Shown in pieces: positions 33,078 through 41,863 of a DNA stretch of 64,000 nt. Source of the stretch: Chloroflexota bacterium (GTDB lineage Bacteria > Chloroflexota > Anaerolineae > 4572-78 > J111). The stretch spans positions 1 to 64,000 of the forward strand of contig BOKF01000023.1 of NCBI GenBank assembly GCA_016860845.1, read 5' to 3'. The position numbers and the translations under genes are program-made. Each line of letters begins with the position of its first letter. The first letter of the stretch is position 1. The notes under the pieces are model-generated. The model saw nothing but the letters and a program-made list of their open reading frames with translations. It was not told where the DNA came from and did not search any database.

Positions 33078-34610
33078 TGTCGTCCGTCAGGACATGGTAG
33101 AAAGAATTAGCACTTTAACAAAACAATCGACCGTCATCACATCGTAGAAATCGAGATGGGTAGCGAGATTTTGGCCACAGTTCGGAACAGGTTGAGGGTC
33201 AGACCAAACCAGGATAGGTCAACGGCCATGGGTTTTTGAAATTCTTCAGCCACGGGTTGAACCGGCTCTTTAAGCGGGAAAGGATGTTCAGCCAGACAAG
33301 TGCGTTGGGCGGCATCCGGGGCTGCGTCATACACCCGCAGCTTAGCCCCTCGGTTGGACAGTTCCAAAGTAACCCAGACCCCTTGACCGGGTTGGGCTTT
33401 GGGCACGTTCCAATCCAAGTTGAGCAAGGAAATCTTGCGGTCGGGCTTGACCAAGCGCATAAAGTGAACTTTACCTGCTGTCAACGGCAAGTGTTTGGCT
33501 AGCCGAAAATCAGGCGGCAAGGGCTGACAGTGGTGCTCAAAGTGAACCTGGGCCGGACACTGTCCCGCCAGAGCCAGGACGTGTTCACTGTGGCGATAAG
33601 CCTCAAAGAATTGGGGTGAGTGTCGCTGTACTGCCGCCAGGTCCGGCAGGTCCAACTTATCCCAGATGTGGAGATTGTAATCCTGGTGAAACCGTTCGAC
33701 CGTGCCATTGCTTTCGGGATGGCGCAAGGGCGAGAAGACCAGTTCGGTGCCGACCAGCAAGGCCAAGCGGACCACTTTGCCCAATACACCCGGATGGGTG
33801 AAGCCGCCACTGAAGCAGGCTTCATTATCAACCTGGGTGTAAGCTGGGATACCCAAGCCCTGCCAGACGTGGAGCAGAAAGTTGGCCGCATCCTCAGAAC
33901 GACGCGAGGCAAACTGTTGCCCGGTGGGGTAGTGGGAAACCACATCCAGGGCATTGAAGCAGGCCACGCACGGTCCACCCGGCAAAAAGTGGGTCACAAT
34001 ATCCACTTGGATCAGTTGCTGCGGTTGCTGGGGCTGCAGATGGGGATACGCAACCGTCGTTTTGGCTCTGGATTGGCGGGGGCGGATCATCCCCGCCGCC
34101 TTCAGCACCCGTTCAATGGTCCGATGACTGGGTAACGGCTTGATTCTCATCCGCCGCAAACGGGCCTGCACTGCTGCCCCACCAATGTAGGACAGTTTCC
34201 CTGGTTCAGTCGCCTCCGCTTCCAGTTCGCTGCGGGCTTGACAAATCGCTTGGCGGACGGTCTCCGTTATCTGGCGGGGACGATGCCTCGGTGCACGGGA
34301 ACGCTCCTGCAAAGCTTCCCATGCTTGACACTCAAAGTAGCGCTTCCGCCACTTGTAAACCCACGCGGGGGAACGCTGCAAGGTTGCCGCAACTTCGGCA
34401 GGGCTATGCCCACTGCGCAACAGATGTACCATCGTTTCTCGTTCGCTCACACAGGATTTGTTTATCATTGGATCCATCCATTTCTCTTACCGGATAATTG
34501 TTGTCTGGATGGATTCTACAATGTTTTGACGGTTCGGTTGTTAAGGTACTTTCTACAATGTCTTGACGGTTTGTTATGTTATATCTTCTACGATGTCAAG
34601 ACGGTTGACA
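33078..34610 (-). mobile_element. IS481-like insertion sequence with TGTC...GACA ends and subterminal repeats
   Basis: A 1533-bp element. Both ends start TGTC-N2-CCGTC-N2-GACAT-N-GTAGAA reading inward (33078 and, on the minus strand, 34610). It is flanked by a perfect 6-bp duplication TCTAAC (33072-33077; 34611-34616). The right end has three direct copies of TTCTAC(A/G)ATGTCNNGACGGTT (34514-34534, 34551-34571, 34586-34606) and the left end has two inverted copies (33078-33102, ~33125-33149). One IS481-type transposase gene lies inside. Confidence 0.93.
33137..34477 (-). CDS. IS481-family DDE transposase
   Basis: The 446-aa product has an N-terminal HTH (AEVAATLQRSPAWVYKWRKRY) and a second HTH-like segment (IERVLKAAGMIRPRQ). 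The integrase catalytic core is complete: QVDIVTHF (Asp), QVDNEACF (Asp) and HPESNGTVERFH (Glu, D-35-E region). A C-terminal beta-rich part (~340-440) follows, as in longer IS481/Mu-like transposases. An intact frame and perfect target duplication suggest recent activity. The promoter probably lies among the end repeats, so autorepression is likely. Confidence 0.92.
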   Translation of the reverse strand: MDPMINKSCVSERETMVHLLRSGHSPAEVAATLQRSPAWVYKWRKRYFECQAWEALQERSRAPRHRPRQITETVRQAICQARSELEAEATEPGKLSYIGGAAVQARLRRMRIKPLPSHRTIERVLKAAGMIRPRQSRAKTTVAYPHLQPQQPQQLIQVDIVTHFLPGGPCVACFNALDVVSHYPTGQQFASRRSEDAANFLLHVWQGLGIPAYTQVDNEACFSGGFTHPGVLGKVVRLALLVGTELVFSPLRHPESNGTVERFHQDYNLHIWDKLDLPDLAAVQRHSPQFFEAYRHSEHVLALAGQCPAQVHFEHHCQPLPPDFRLAKHLPLTAGKVHFMRLVKPDRKISLLNLDWNVPKAQPGQGVWVTLELSNRGAKLRVYDAAPDAAQRTCLAEHPFPLKEPVQPVAEEFQKPMAVDLSWFGLTLNLFRTVAKISLPISISTM

Positions 34611-34889
34611 TCTAACCTATAGTATATTTTGTTCACTCTTCGCTTGGATTGCCACAGTACCAAGCTCCCGCTAACTGCTTATATCTGCTCATCACGCCCC
34701 CTATCCAGGCGTTCGCTGCACTCGAAGTTTCAATTTATTTCGCTCCGTGTAATAACTCAGGCTCAGCAGGGACGAGTCTTAAGGCTCCCTACCTATAGGG
34801 AGTCTTCGGCTCTTAGGCTATCCGCCTTGTCTCTACGGATTACTATCTGGCAGAAGGAATTTAGGATTCTTTTAGGTTAAGGAGGAACT

Positions 34890-36377
34890 ATGAGTCAGCA
34901 AAACCAAATAGCGAAAGTACTGTCACGTCGAGATGCGTTAAAAGCCCTGGCGGCAACCACTGGGGCAGCGGCCTTATCCAGTGTGCCGGACCAGTGGCAG
35001 AAACCGGTGGTCAAAGTCGGCGCACTCCCCGCTTTTGCCCAAGTTTCACCGCTCACGTATCCCTTTAGCAACAGGGTAGACGTGCGTATCGAACAGGGGG
35101 GAGCGGCCCTGGCCGGTGCGACTTCATTCGAGGATCAGGGGTGGGTGGGCGTCTATATCCCTGACCCGAATGCTCCAATCAAAGGGCAGGATGATAAAGG
35201 CCGACCGTGGCGGCGTTTGCGGCGGCGGCGGGTTGGGCCGCCAAGCTGGGCACCCGGCCCCATCACCGTCATTATTACCCTGACCTTTTTCCCGGTCGAT
35301 ATCCTTGAACCTAACCATATTCCCCAAGGCAACATCTTTTGCTATGGCTACGGCCTAACGGGGGGGACGGCTTTCAACGGCCTGCTCGAAGGTAATATCG
35401 CCAACGGCACGGTTGTTTTTATCTTTACGATGCCGGTCGCGTTTTTCGGCTTTTTCTTCTTCTCTTGCTTTTTCCCGACGATCATCTTTCTGCAAAATGG
35501 GGATGAATTAGATTCAAGCTTTTACTTCGGCCCGTGTCTTTACGGTCCCAATTCTCCCCCGGCTGAGGACGACGACCAGGACGATATTGACGTCGATGGC
35601 GATGATGATGACACCGACAATGACCCGGATACGATTAAATTAGGAGCTTTTGCCATCACCTTTAAAGGAGTCACCTATGCCGGCAATCAATCCACCTGGA
35701 ATTATAGGGTCAAAGAACTAAGTACCCCGCCCGAATTAAGCGAGTGGGTTTTGGGGCTGCCGTTATTGGATTGTGGTACGCTGGTTAGCTCCACCCCTGG
35801 TGGCACAGAAGTAACACCCGACCCTGATTCGAGCATCATCGGCATTGAGTGGCAGGTCGCTCCCGGCTTTACGGCCGGTGATTTTAGCGTGACGCTATCT
35901 GGTGATGTCGTATCCGGGTTGGTTGGTGTGGCGGTTAAAGGGGATAATAACGTGGTCGGTATCAGCCAGATTGTCGGACCCATTTGCCAGGATGCGGTGG
36001 ATGACGTGACCCTGGCCAACTGCTACCGGGTTGTCTTCCTGGGGGCGACCGATAACGGCAATGGCACTTCAACCTGGCGTTACTATGTTGAGGAACTGCC
36101 CTGCGCCCAGGACTTGAGCAATTGGGTGCTGGCGCTGCCGCTCAGCTGCGTGGATGTGATCACAGCCTCACCCGAACCGTGGGAAGTGGTTACGCCTGAT
36201 CCCAATGCCCAATTAAACGGAATTAAATGGCAGACCGGAGCCGGTTTCCAACAAGGAAACTTTGAAGTGGTGCTGCAAGGCACACTTGGGGTAGATTTGG
36301 GCGTGGGCATTGTAGATGTGGCGGCCAAAGGGCCGGATGTGGAGTTTGGGCAGATCAATGGACCGGTCTGCCTTTAG
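34890..36377 (+). CDS. Tat-exported protein with a duplicated Chloroflexota surface domain
   Basis: The 495-aa protein begins with a twin-arginine signal, SRRDALKALAATTGAAALS (~11-29). It continues through a unique region (~50-225, with a hydrophobic FFFFSCFFP stretch), an Asp-rich linker (~228-250, DDDDQDDIDVDGDDDDTDND) and two copies of a ~120-aa beta domain (~252-370, ~372-495). The motifs include STW.Y.V(K/E)EL, LSEWVL/LSNWVL and TPDP(D/N)...I.W(Q).APGF or TGAGF. The same domain starts the DUF11 protein at 19876. RBS AAGGAGG. It precedes the nucleotidyltransferase-PqqD-HprK genes and could be the modified or exported partner, which is inferred from position only. Confidence 0.8.
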   Translation: MSQQNQIAKVLSRRDALKALAATTGAAALSSVPDQWQKPVVKVGALPAFAQVSPLTYPFSNRVDVRIEQGGAALAGATSFEDQGWVGVYIPDPNAPIKGQDDKGRPWRRLRRRRVGPPSWAPGPITVIITLTFFPVDILEPNHIPQGNIFCYGYGLTGGTAFNGLLEGNIANGTVVFIFTMPVAFFGFFFFSCFFPTIIFLQNGDELDSSFYFGPCLYGPNSPPAEDDDQDDIDVDGDDDDTDNDPDTIKLGAFAITFKGVTYAGNQSTWNYRVKELSTPPELSEWVLGLPLLDCGTLVSSTPGGTEVTPDPDSSIIGIEWQVAPGFTAGDFSVTLSGDVVSGLVGVAVKGDNNVVGISQIVGPICQDAVDDVTLANCYRVVFLGATDNGNGTSTWRYYVEELPCAQDLSNWVLALPLSCVDVITASPEPWEVVTPDPNAQLNGIKWQTGAGFQQGNFEVVLQGTLGVDLGVGIVDVAAKGPDVEFGQINGPVCL

Positions 36378-36406
36378 CCCGGTTCAAGAACGTTGATTGA
36401 AGCGTT

Positions 36407-37564
36407 GTGTACGATCTATTAGCCTTGAGTGCGCGTGCCCGTTGTGAAGAGGGGCACTACCGGCTGCTGGCGCAAAGATTAAGTCAGTTTACCGGCTGGT
36501 TAGAGGTCCCCACCTATGCTGAACTGCATGGGTTGGGGCCTCTTTGTTATTTTCACTGGCAAGCCACTGCTGTACCGATTCCCATCACAACTCGACTAGC
36601 TTTAAGGGCGCTTTACCTTCGCCACTGCCAGGCCAACGAGGTCCGGCTGCGGGTCCTGGCTGAAATATTGGCAGCTTATCAGGCTGCCGGTATTCAGGCT
36701 CTCGTTCTCAAAGGGGCGGCCCTGGCCTGCCTGGTCTATCCCGAGCCGGGCTTACGCCCGATGCGCGACCTGGATTTGTTGGTCAAGAAGTCAGAGGTGC
36801 GGCGCGCCCACGCCCTGTTAGCTGAATTGGGTTTTGTCGTTCCGCGTCCCCCGGATCAAAGGCTCCCCTCCAAACACCTGGCAGCAGCCACCCGGCAGAC
36901 GGATGGGTTTTTAATCAGCGTAGAAGTTCACCATAACTTGTTCAGCGACGCTCAGCTTGTCTCATTGGAGCTGGATAACTTGACCGTTAGCCCGCTCCCT
37001 TTTGCTCTGGGCGCGAATGGGTTTACCGCTTATACGCTGGGTTATGAGGATATGTTGTGGCATTTGTGTCAGCATTTCATTCTCAACGCCGGGGTTTTTG
37101 CCGCCCATCGCCTGATTTGGGTGGCTGATATCATCAGCCTGGCCGAGCATTTTGCCGCTGAGATTGACTGGGCACGGATCGAAAAGCAATATCCGCTTGT
37201 CCTGAACACCTTATCCTTACTTCACTTTCTAACCCCCTTATCGGAACGACTGCTGGTCCATGCCCGGCTGAAACCTGGAAAACGCCCTCCAGCGGGCATC
37301 GGCCTGGATTTTCAGGGCTGGCCTCATTCAGGGTTGACAGAGCAGCGGCAAAAAGGGTATAGGCGCATCCTGCGGGATACCTTCTGGCCGTCTGAATGGT
37401 GGCTGCGCTTGTATTATGGTTTGGGCAGTATTCGTCCCGTGTTCTGGCAGCGGTGGATCGGCCATCCGCTTTATATCCTTAGATTAGCGGCGCCCCTTTT
37501 GCTTAAACGCGTAAAGTACTCTATCTTGAAACCGGCTTCGTCGAAAGGAAAAAGCAATGCTTGA
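36407..37564 (+). CDS. Nucleotidyltransferase-fold protein (NTP_transf_5-like)
   Basis: The 385-aa product has the diagnostic core ALVLKGAALACLVYPEPGLRPMRDLDLLV (in pieces: LKGAAL ~101-106, RDLDLLV 120-126, with metal-ligand Asp121/Asp123) and helical flanks. Members of this uncharacterised nucleotidyltransferase family occur in HPr-kinase/PqqD clusters and in some lasso-peptide clusters. It starts at GTG 36407 and overlaps the PqqD-like gene by 8 bp. The substrate is unknown; nucleotidyl transfer to a peptide or protein is inferred. Confidence 0.8.
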   Translation: MYDLLALSARARCEEGHYRLLAQRLSQFTGWLEVPTYAELHGLGPLCYFHWQATAVPIPITTRLALRALYLRHCQANEVRLRVLAEILAAYQAAGIQALVLKGAALACLVYPEPGLRPMRDLDLLVKKSEVRRAHALLAELGFVVPRPPDQRLPSKHLAAATRQTDGFLISVEVHHNLFSDAQLVSLELDNLTVSPLPFALGANGFTAYTLGYEDMLWHLCQHFILNAGVFAAHRLIWVADIISLAEHFAAEIDWARIEKQYPLVLNTLSLLHFLTPLSERLLVHARLKPGKRPPAGIGLDFQGWPHSGLTEQRQKGYRRILRDTFWPSEWWLRLYYGLGSIRPVFWQRWIGHPLYILRLAAPLLLKRVKYSILKPASSKGKSNA

Positions 37565-37829
37565 GACAAAATGTCCCAGCCCTACCCCTGGTTATCACAT
37601 CGAGATGATGGACAACGAAGTCATCCTGTTTCATCCGGCCAAGGCGAGAATCATCTATGGCAACCACAGCAGCGCCCTGATCTGGCAGTTATGCAATGGG
37701 CAGCGCACCCTGGCCGATATTATCCGGCTTTTGAGCCAGGCTTACCCTGACTCCGCCCAGGCCATTGATGCCGATGTGCGCGAGACGCTGCTCACTTTTG
37801 CCGAACAAGGCGCGATTATCTGGGTGTAA
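37557..37829 (+). CDS. PqqD-like peptide-binding protein (RRE)
   Basis: The 90-aa product has the PqqD fold pattern: EVILFHPAKARIIYGNHSSALIWQL (short strand-strand-helix pieces), CNGQRTLADIIRLLSQAYPDSAQAI and a final helix VRETLLTFAEQGAI. PqqD proteins bind leader peptides of ribosomally made and modified peptides and present them to enzymes. Its stop overlaps the next start (TAATG), so it is co-translated with the HprK-like protein. No clear short precursor peptide gene was found next to it. Confidence 0.85.
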   Translation: MLETKCPSPTPGYHIEMMDNEVILFHPAKARIIYGNHSSALIWQLCNGQRTLADIIRLLSQAYPDSAQAIDADVRETLLTFAEQGAIIWV

Positions 37830-38689
37830 TGCCTGATACCCCTTTGTGCTTCCAATTTTCTCACTATGCGGCGAAGGTCTGGTGCGAAGACGACACTCTG
37901 CGCCAGACCTTAAGTACCTATTTCCGGCACTGCTTATATCCTGTAGACTGCCTGAGTAATACCACCTTTGTGGGGCCAGATTATCGCCTGGCCGCGCTCA
38001 AGAATCTGGGGCTGGAATTGTGGGCTGATGACAGCCTGCTCTACCGTGGCTCGTCACACCCCTTTGCCATCGAGCGACTGATGCAGGACGCAACGATGAG
38101 GTTGGCGGCTCACTGCCAGGATCATCTCGTTCTTCACGCCGCTGGCCTGGCGTATAAAGATTGCGGCCTTATTCTCTGCGGCGGGTCAGGCAGCGGCAAG
38201 TCAACCCTGGCCGCCTGGCTCACAGCGGCAGGCTTTGACTATTTAACGGATGAATTAGTTGCTGTCACCCTGAATGGGACCGAGATGTCTGGTTTGGCCC
38301 GGCCAATTAGCCTGAAAATGGGGTCTGCTTTCGTCTGGCAACAATGGCTCAGAGAGTCCGACCAACACAGTTTGCTCCCTATAACTAATAGTACAGTGTT
38401 ACTGAACCCGGAGTTGCTTCGCCCCTGTTGTGTGCGTGGTTCTGTCCGGCCACACCTGCTCCTCTTTCCCCGCTTTTTGCCTGGTGAGCCTTTAACGGTG
38501 CAGGACCTCACGCCCGCCGAGGCCGCGTTTCGTTTAATGGCGGGGTTGGTCAACGCCAGGAATTTGCCGGATCACGCTTTTATCACAGCCACCCGCCTCG
38601 CCCAGCAAACGCGGGCCTACACCCTCAGTTATGCCGACCTGACCGAAGCAACCGACTCGCTTCAGCAAATTGTTTTGCGGGAATGCTGA
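37829..38689 (+). CDS. HprK-related serine kinase-like protein
   Basis: The 286-aa product has the HPr kinase/phosphorylase C-terminal fold: HAAGLAYKDCGLILCGGS, Walker A GGSGSGKST (118-126) and the following DYLTDELVAV (Asp141). It lacks the HprK N-terminal domain. Members linked with PqqD and a nucleotidyltransferase are named HprK-related kinase A; in lasso-peptide clusters a related kinase phosphorylates the precursor C-terminus. A protein or peptide kinase role in this three-gene set is inferred. It ends 38 bp before the convergent LysM gene, with a small TGCCAG/CTGGCA hairpin (38701-38718) between. Confidence 0.85.
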   Translation: MPDTPLCFQFSHYAAKVWCEDDTLRQTLSTYFRHCLYPVDCLSNTTFVGPDYRLAALKNLGLELWADDSLLYRGSSHPFAIERLMQDATMRLAAHCQDHLVLHAAGLAYKDCGLILCGGSGSGKSTLAAWLTAAGFDYLTDELVAVTLNGTEMSGLARPISLKMGSAFVWQQWLRESDQHSLLPITNSTVLLNPELLRPCCVRGSVRPHLLLFPRFLPGEPLTVQDLTPAEAAFRLMAGLVNARNLPDHAFITATRLAQQTRAYTLSYADLTEATDSLQQIVLREC

Positions 38690-38727
38690 GAGATGACCGC
38701 TGCCAGGATAAGCTGGCACCAGGACCA

Positions 38728-39135
38728 TTAATTAGGGATACATAGAGTTTGGCCGGGAAAGATCAGGTTCAGATTGTAAATACGGTTGGCCGCAGCAATT
38801 GCCCAGGGACTACGGCCATAAAAGTGACCAATGCTGTACAAGGTCTGTCCTCTCGTTACCGTGTGAAAGGCGACGCAGCTGGATTGCGGCGGAGCTGCCG
38901 TCGGGATCCACAATACCTGGCCTGACCAGATGATGTTGCAGTTGCCCAGGTTGTTGGCCGAGCAAATAGCATAATGGTTAACTCCGTACAGCCTACCGAT
39001 GGAGGCTAAGGTTTCTCCGTAGCGCACGGTATGCCACAACCCACCTCCCTCCGCCGAAGGTGCAGCCAGGCCGGGAGCTACCCAGACCAGGTTCAGCAGT
39101 AAAACGAGCCCAGCAATTAATCCAATCTTACGCAT
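38728..39135 (-). CDS. Secreted protein with two LysM domains
   Basis: The 135-aa product has a signal peptide (~1-25) and two LysM repeats (~33-80, WHTVRYGETLASIGRLYGV; ~88-135, FHTVTRGQTLYSIGHFYGR). Each contains a Cys pair that could form a disulfide. LysM binds peptidoglycan or other N-acetylglucosamine polymers. RBS AAGGAG. It follows the VanW gene after a hairpin and ends the envelope cluster. Confidence 0.92.
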   Translation of the reverse strand: MRKIGLIAGLVLLLNLVWVAPGLAAPSAEGGGLWHTVRYGETLASIGRLYGVNHYAICSANNLGNCNIIWSGQVLWIPTAAPPQSSCVAFHTVTRGQTLYSIGHFYGRSPWAIAAANRIYNLNLIFPGQTLCIPN

Positions 39136-39156
39136 GTCTCTTCTCCTTTTTATCTC

Positions 39157-39183
39157 CCGGCTGGCTTAAATAAGGCCAGCCGG
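39157..39183 (-). terminator. Intercistronic hairpin between vanW and lysM genes
   Basis: A 9-bp perfect stem CCGGCTGGC (39157-39165) with GCCAGCCGG (39175-39183), A/T loop. There is no long T-run. It may attenuate transcription into the LysM gene or protect the mRNA end. Confidence 0.5.
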
Positions 39184-39193
39184 TTATTTACGT

Positions 39194-41014
39194 TCACCCA
39201 CCCGTGCCGACTTTGTAAACAGCCTGCCAGGGTTGGTAATGGCTGAAAATCTCATCCTGGTGGATCACGGTACCGCCTTCTTTAACGGTGCGTTTGACCA
39301 GGACATCTAAGCCATCAACCGCCCAATCTACTTGTTTGGTCACACCGGTCGGCAGAGCCGGGTCTTCTTCATAGAGAGGCGGGCCGTGTTTAACGGGATT
39401 ACTCGTTTCCGGTTCGGTCACCGTCACCTCTCGACCGGTTGGGGTGCTGTAAAACCGAAACGTCACCGTACCCGCGTCCAGGTCAGTTGAGGTTTGGATC
39501 AATAGATAATACGCCGTATCGTTCCGAAACTTCAGATCCACATCGGGTGTGTAAACGGTTGCGTCCAGACCGGGGGCGGAATTCGTCTCGTACCAGCCGA
39601 CCCGGTAGCCATGCGCCCAGCGCTCGACAAGTTCATAGCCGCCAAAAAAGGCGGCCCGAAACGCAGTTGTGCTAACCTGGCAAACGCCGCCCCCCAAACC
39701 CACGCTGGTCCGGTTCCCCTGGATCACCAGCGATTCATTGAAGCCGGCTTCTTTGGTCACCGGCCCCAAATGTTCGTTGAACGAAAAAACCTCGCCCGGA
39801 GGCACAACCACTCCATTGAACCTGGAAGCCGACAGGGCAATATTCTGCATCCTCGCTTCATTTGAGCCTTTAAAGTAGGTCGTGGCTTCACTCACTAGTG
39901 CTTTGATGCCCAGACTGTCCAGATTTTTACTGGATACAAGCGGAGGAATCACCCCGACCGGCAGCTCCACCCGATGGGATGGATTGTTTTTCAAAGCCAT
40001 AACCTGCTCGAGGGTGGCCTCAACATCCAAACTGCGCCCCTCCTGGCTTTCTTGCAACACCATCAGTTGGTTCGTTTCGGGCTTAAATTCAAGCCGGGCG
40101 TCAATGGGTTCTTGTTGAATGGTCGCCGCCATTTGCTCCAGGTAGGCCCTGAATTTTTCGCGGTTGGGGGTAATGGAAAACTCAGGTTTGCCCGCGTCGT
40201 TGATGATTTCCGCCACATCTATCATGCTGACCAGCTCGGCTGGTTCCAGCCGCCATTCCATTGGGCCTGTTTCTGCGGCGAACCGGAAAACCAAAGGCTG
40301 CCCGACTAGGTTTTTAGCCTGCTGCCGAGCGGCCTCGACATCGGTGATGGCGGGCAGGACTTGCTGTACGACCGGACTAACGACCTGGCCCTTGTTTTCA
40401 AACAGCGCCGCCTCAATCAACGGTTGGGTTGCCTCGATATGCATCCGCCGGCCAAACTGGGGCTCGATGACTTCAATTTGAGCATCGGGATGGATCACCA
40501 ACCGGGCATCTTGGGGCGCTCGATTGACCTGGGCGGCCAAATCTTGCAGTACCTGCTTGGTTGGGCTGGGATCGTAGAGAATCACCGGTTCGATCTGGCG
40601 GGGGTTACGCCGCAAACTTACGTGGGTTAGCAGGTCGGCGATAAGGTTCCCCTTGCGGCCCACTGCATAAGCGGCCTGGGCTGTCTGAGCTGCATCTACC
40701 TGCATCCCCAACTCCTGGCCGGTAAACGTCCAGGTGTCAGGGCCATAGGCAATTGTCACCCGTCGAGCCAGGTATTCCGGGGCGCGCTGGCTGACCGCCG
40801 CCATCACTTCGGCTTGAGTCATCCCGCCTACATTGACATTAGCCACCTGCACCCCCGGATAAATCCGGTTGAGATAGATCAGTTGGTAAGCCAGGATCAA
40901 AAAAATTATAATCGCCAGCAGACTGCCGGTCACTAACACAAATAACGTTGGCAGCCACAGGCTAAAGGAGGATGTCTTAAACGGTTTGACCATAGTCTGA
41001 TTAATTTGGCTCAT
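39194..41014 (-). CDS. VanW-family cell-envelope protein
   Basis: ATG 41014 is preferred (GGAG 8 nt upstream). The 606-aa product has one transmembrane helix (~20-45), two PG-binding-4-like repeats (~65-175 and ~220-330, QAEVMAAVSQRAPEYLARRV and VEAARQQAKNL) and the VanW domain (~380-530). The VanW domain shows VVPPGEVFSFNEHLGPVT, GLGGGVCQVSTTAF and the HGYRVGWYE segment. VanW/YoaR proteins are envelope proteins linked to glycopeptide-resistance loci and peptidoglycan handling, without an established reaction. It is in the same direction as the sortase and PBP genes, within one envelope cluster. Confidence 0.93.
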   Translation of the reverse strand: MSQINQTMVKPFKTSSFSLWLPTLFVLVTGSLLAIIIFLILAYQLIYLNRIYPGVQVANVNVGGMTQAEVMAAVSQRAPEYLARRVTIAYGPDTWTFTGQELGMQVDAAQTAQAAYAVGRKGNLIADLLTHVSLRRNPRQIEPVILYDPSPTKQVLQDLAAQVNRAPQDARLVIHPDAQIEVIEPQFGRRMHIEATQPLIEAALFENKGQVVSPVVQQVLPAITDVEAARQQAKNLVGQPLVFRFAAETGPMEWRLEPAELVSMIDVAEIINDAGKPEFSITPNREKFRAYLEQMAATIQQEPIDARLEFKPETNQLMVLQESQEGRSLDVEATLEQVMALKNNPSHRVELPVGVIPPLVSSKNLDSLGIKALVSEATTYFKGSNEARMQNIALSASRFNGVVVPPGEVFSFNEHLGPVTKEAGFNESLVIQGNRTSVGLGGGVCQVSTTAFRAAFFGGYELVERWAHGYRVGWYETNSAPGLDATVYTPDVDLKFRNDTAYYLLIQTSTDLDAGTVTFRFYSTPTGREVTVTEPETSNPVKHGPPLYEEDPALPTGVTKQVDWAVDGLDVLVKRTVKEGGTVIHQDEIFSHYQPWQAVYKVGTGG

Positions 41015-41074
41015 ATCATAAACTCCACAGCATTCATACATTTATTGCGCGGGATTTTTAATTCCGGCAGTCCC

Positions 41075-41863
41075 TTAAACCAAGTGTCCCGTAACAACCA
41101 GGCGTTTAACATACCGGCCCTGGTTTCGATCCCATTGGGTGCAGGTGAGTAAAGTGAGTTGGGGCATTCCCGTCGAGTAGGTAACTTCGACAGCTTTTTC
41201 GTCAACGGTTTGGAAGCCATCAATGATGTACTCAAACTCCGCTTCGCCCTGATAAAGTAACACCTTATCTCCTGGTCCTAGATGTTTCAGGTTGTAAAAC
41301 GGTCCGGGACCGCCATTTGTCTCCGGCAAAGTATAATGCCCGCCCAAGACAATATTGCCCCCCGAACCCGGCGCCGCTGTGCCCTCCAACTGGCATACAA
41401 TTGGGCCCAGGTGATCTGTCGTCCATGAATCGCCTTGACGAGGCGCCAGCACAATAGGGGTGTCTAAACCGATGCTGGGTATGACCACACGTGTCGCTAT
41501 CTCTCCGAAAACAGGCGTCGGCGTCGCAACCATTGGGCTGATTTGATCCTGTCCTTGTCCGGGATCAGGGCTAGTAGCCGGGGTAATAAGGTCGAGTGGA
41601 GGCGTAACGGTTGGTAATAGAGCGGGGGTGTTGGCTGGAGGTAAAGGTGTTTCAGTAACCGGAGGGACAGGAGTCACCGACGGCATAGCCCAGGAATTCA
41701 AGACCGCCGCTTCGCGGGGCCTGGGCAGCTCCGCTGGCGCTAGCAGCAAGTGGTTAGTCAGGATAACCAGCAGAAGCGTTGCCAGCGCACACGAGCCGCC
41801 CAGTAACGAACCAATAAAGCCAGCAAAGATTAATTTAAGCTGCATTCGTTTTCCTACACTCAT
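41075..41863 (-). CDS. Sortase
   Basis: The 262-aa product has an N-terminal membrane helix (~11-40), a Pro/Thr-rich spacer (~60-118) and a sortase domain (~120-262) with H176 (LGGHY), C241 (TLLTCTQW) and Arg250/254 (GRYVKR). The TLLTC motif is the catalytic cysteine signature. Sortases join sorted proteins to the envelope; in Chloroflexota, which lack typical LPXTG walls, the substrate is unclear and no LPXTG protein is seen in the window. Its start overlaps the PA14/SH3 gene (ATGA, 41860-41863). Confidence 0.92.
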   Translation of the reverse strand: MSVGKRMQLKLIFAGFIGSLLGGSCALATLLLVILTNHLLLAPAELPRPREAAVLNSWAMPSVTPVPPVTETPLPPANTPALLPTVTPPLDLITPATSPDPGQGQDQISPMVATPTPVFGEIATRVVIPSIGLDTPIVLAPRQGDSWTTDHLGPIVCQLEGTAAPGSGGNIVLGGHYTLPETNGGPGPFYNLKHLGPGDKVLLYQGEAEFEYIIDGFQTVDEKAVEVTYSTGMPQLTLLTCTQWDRNQGRYVKRLVVTGHLV

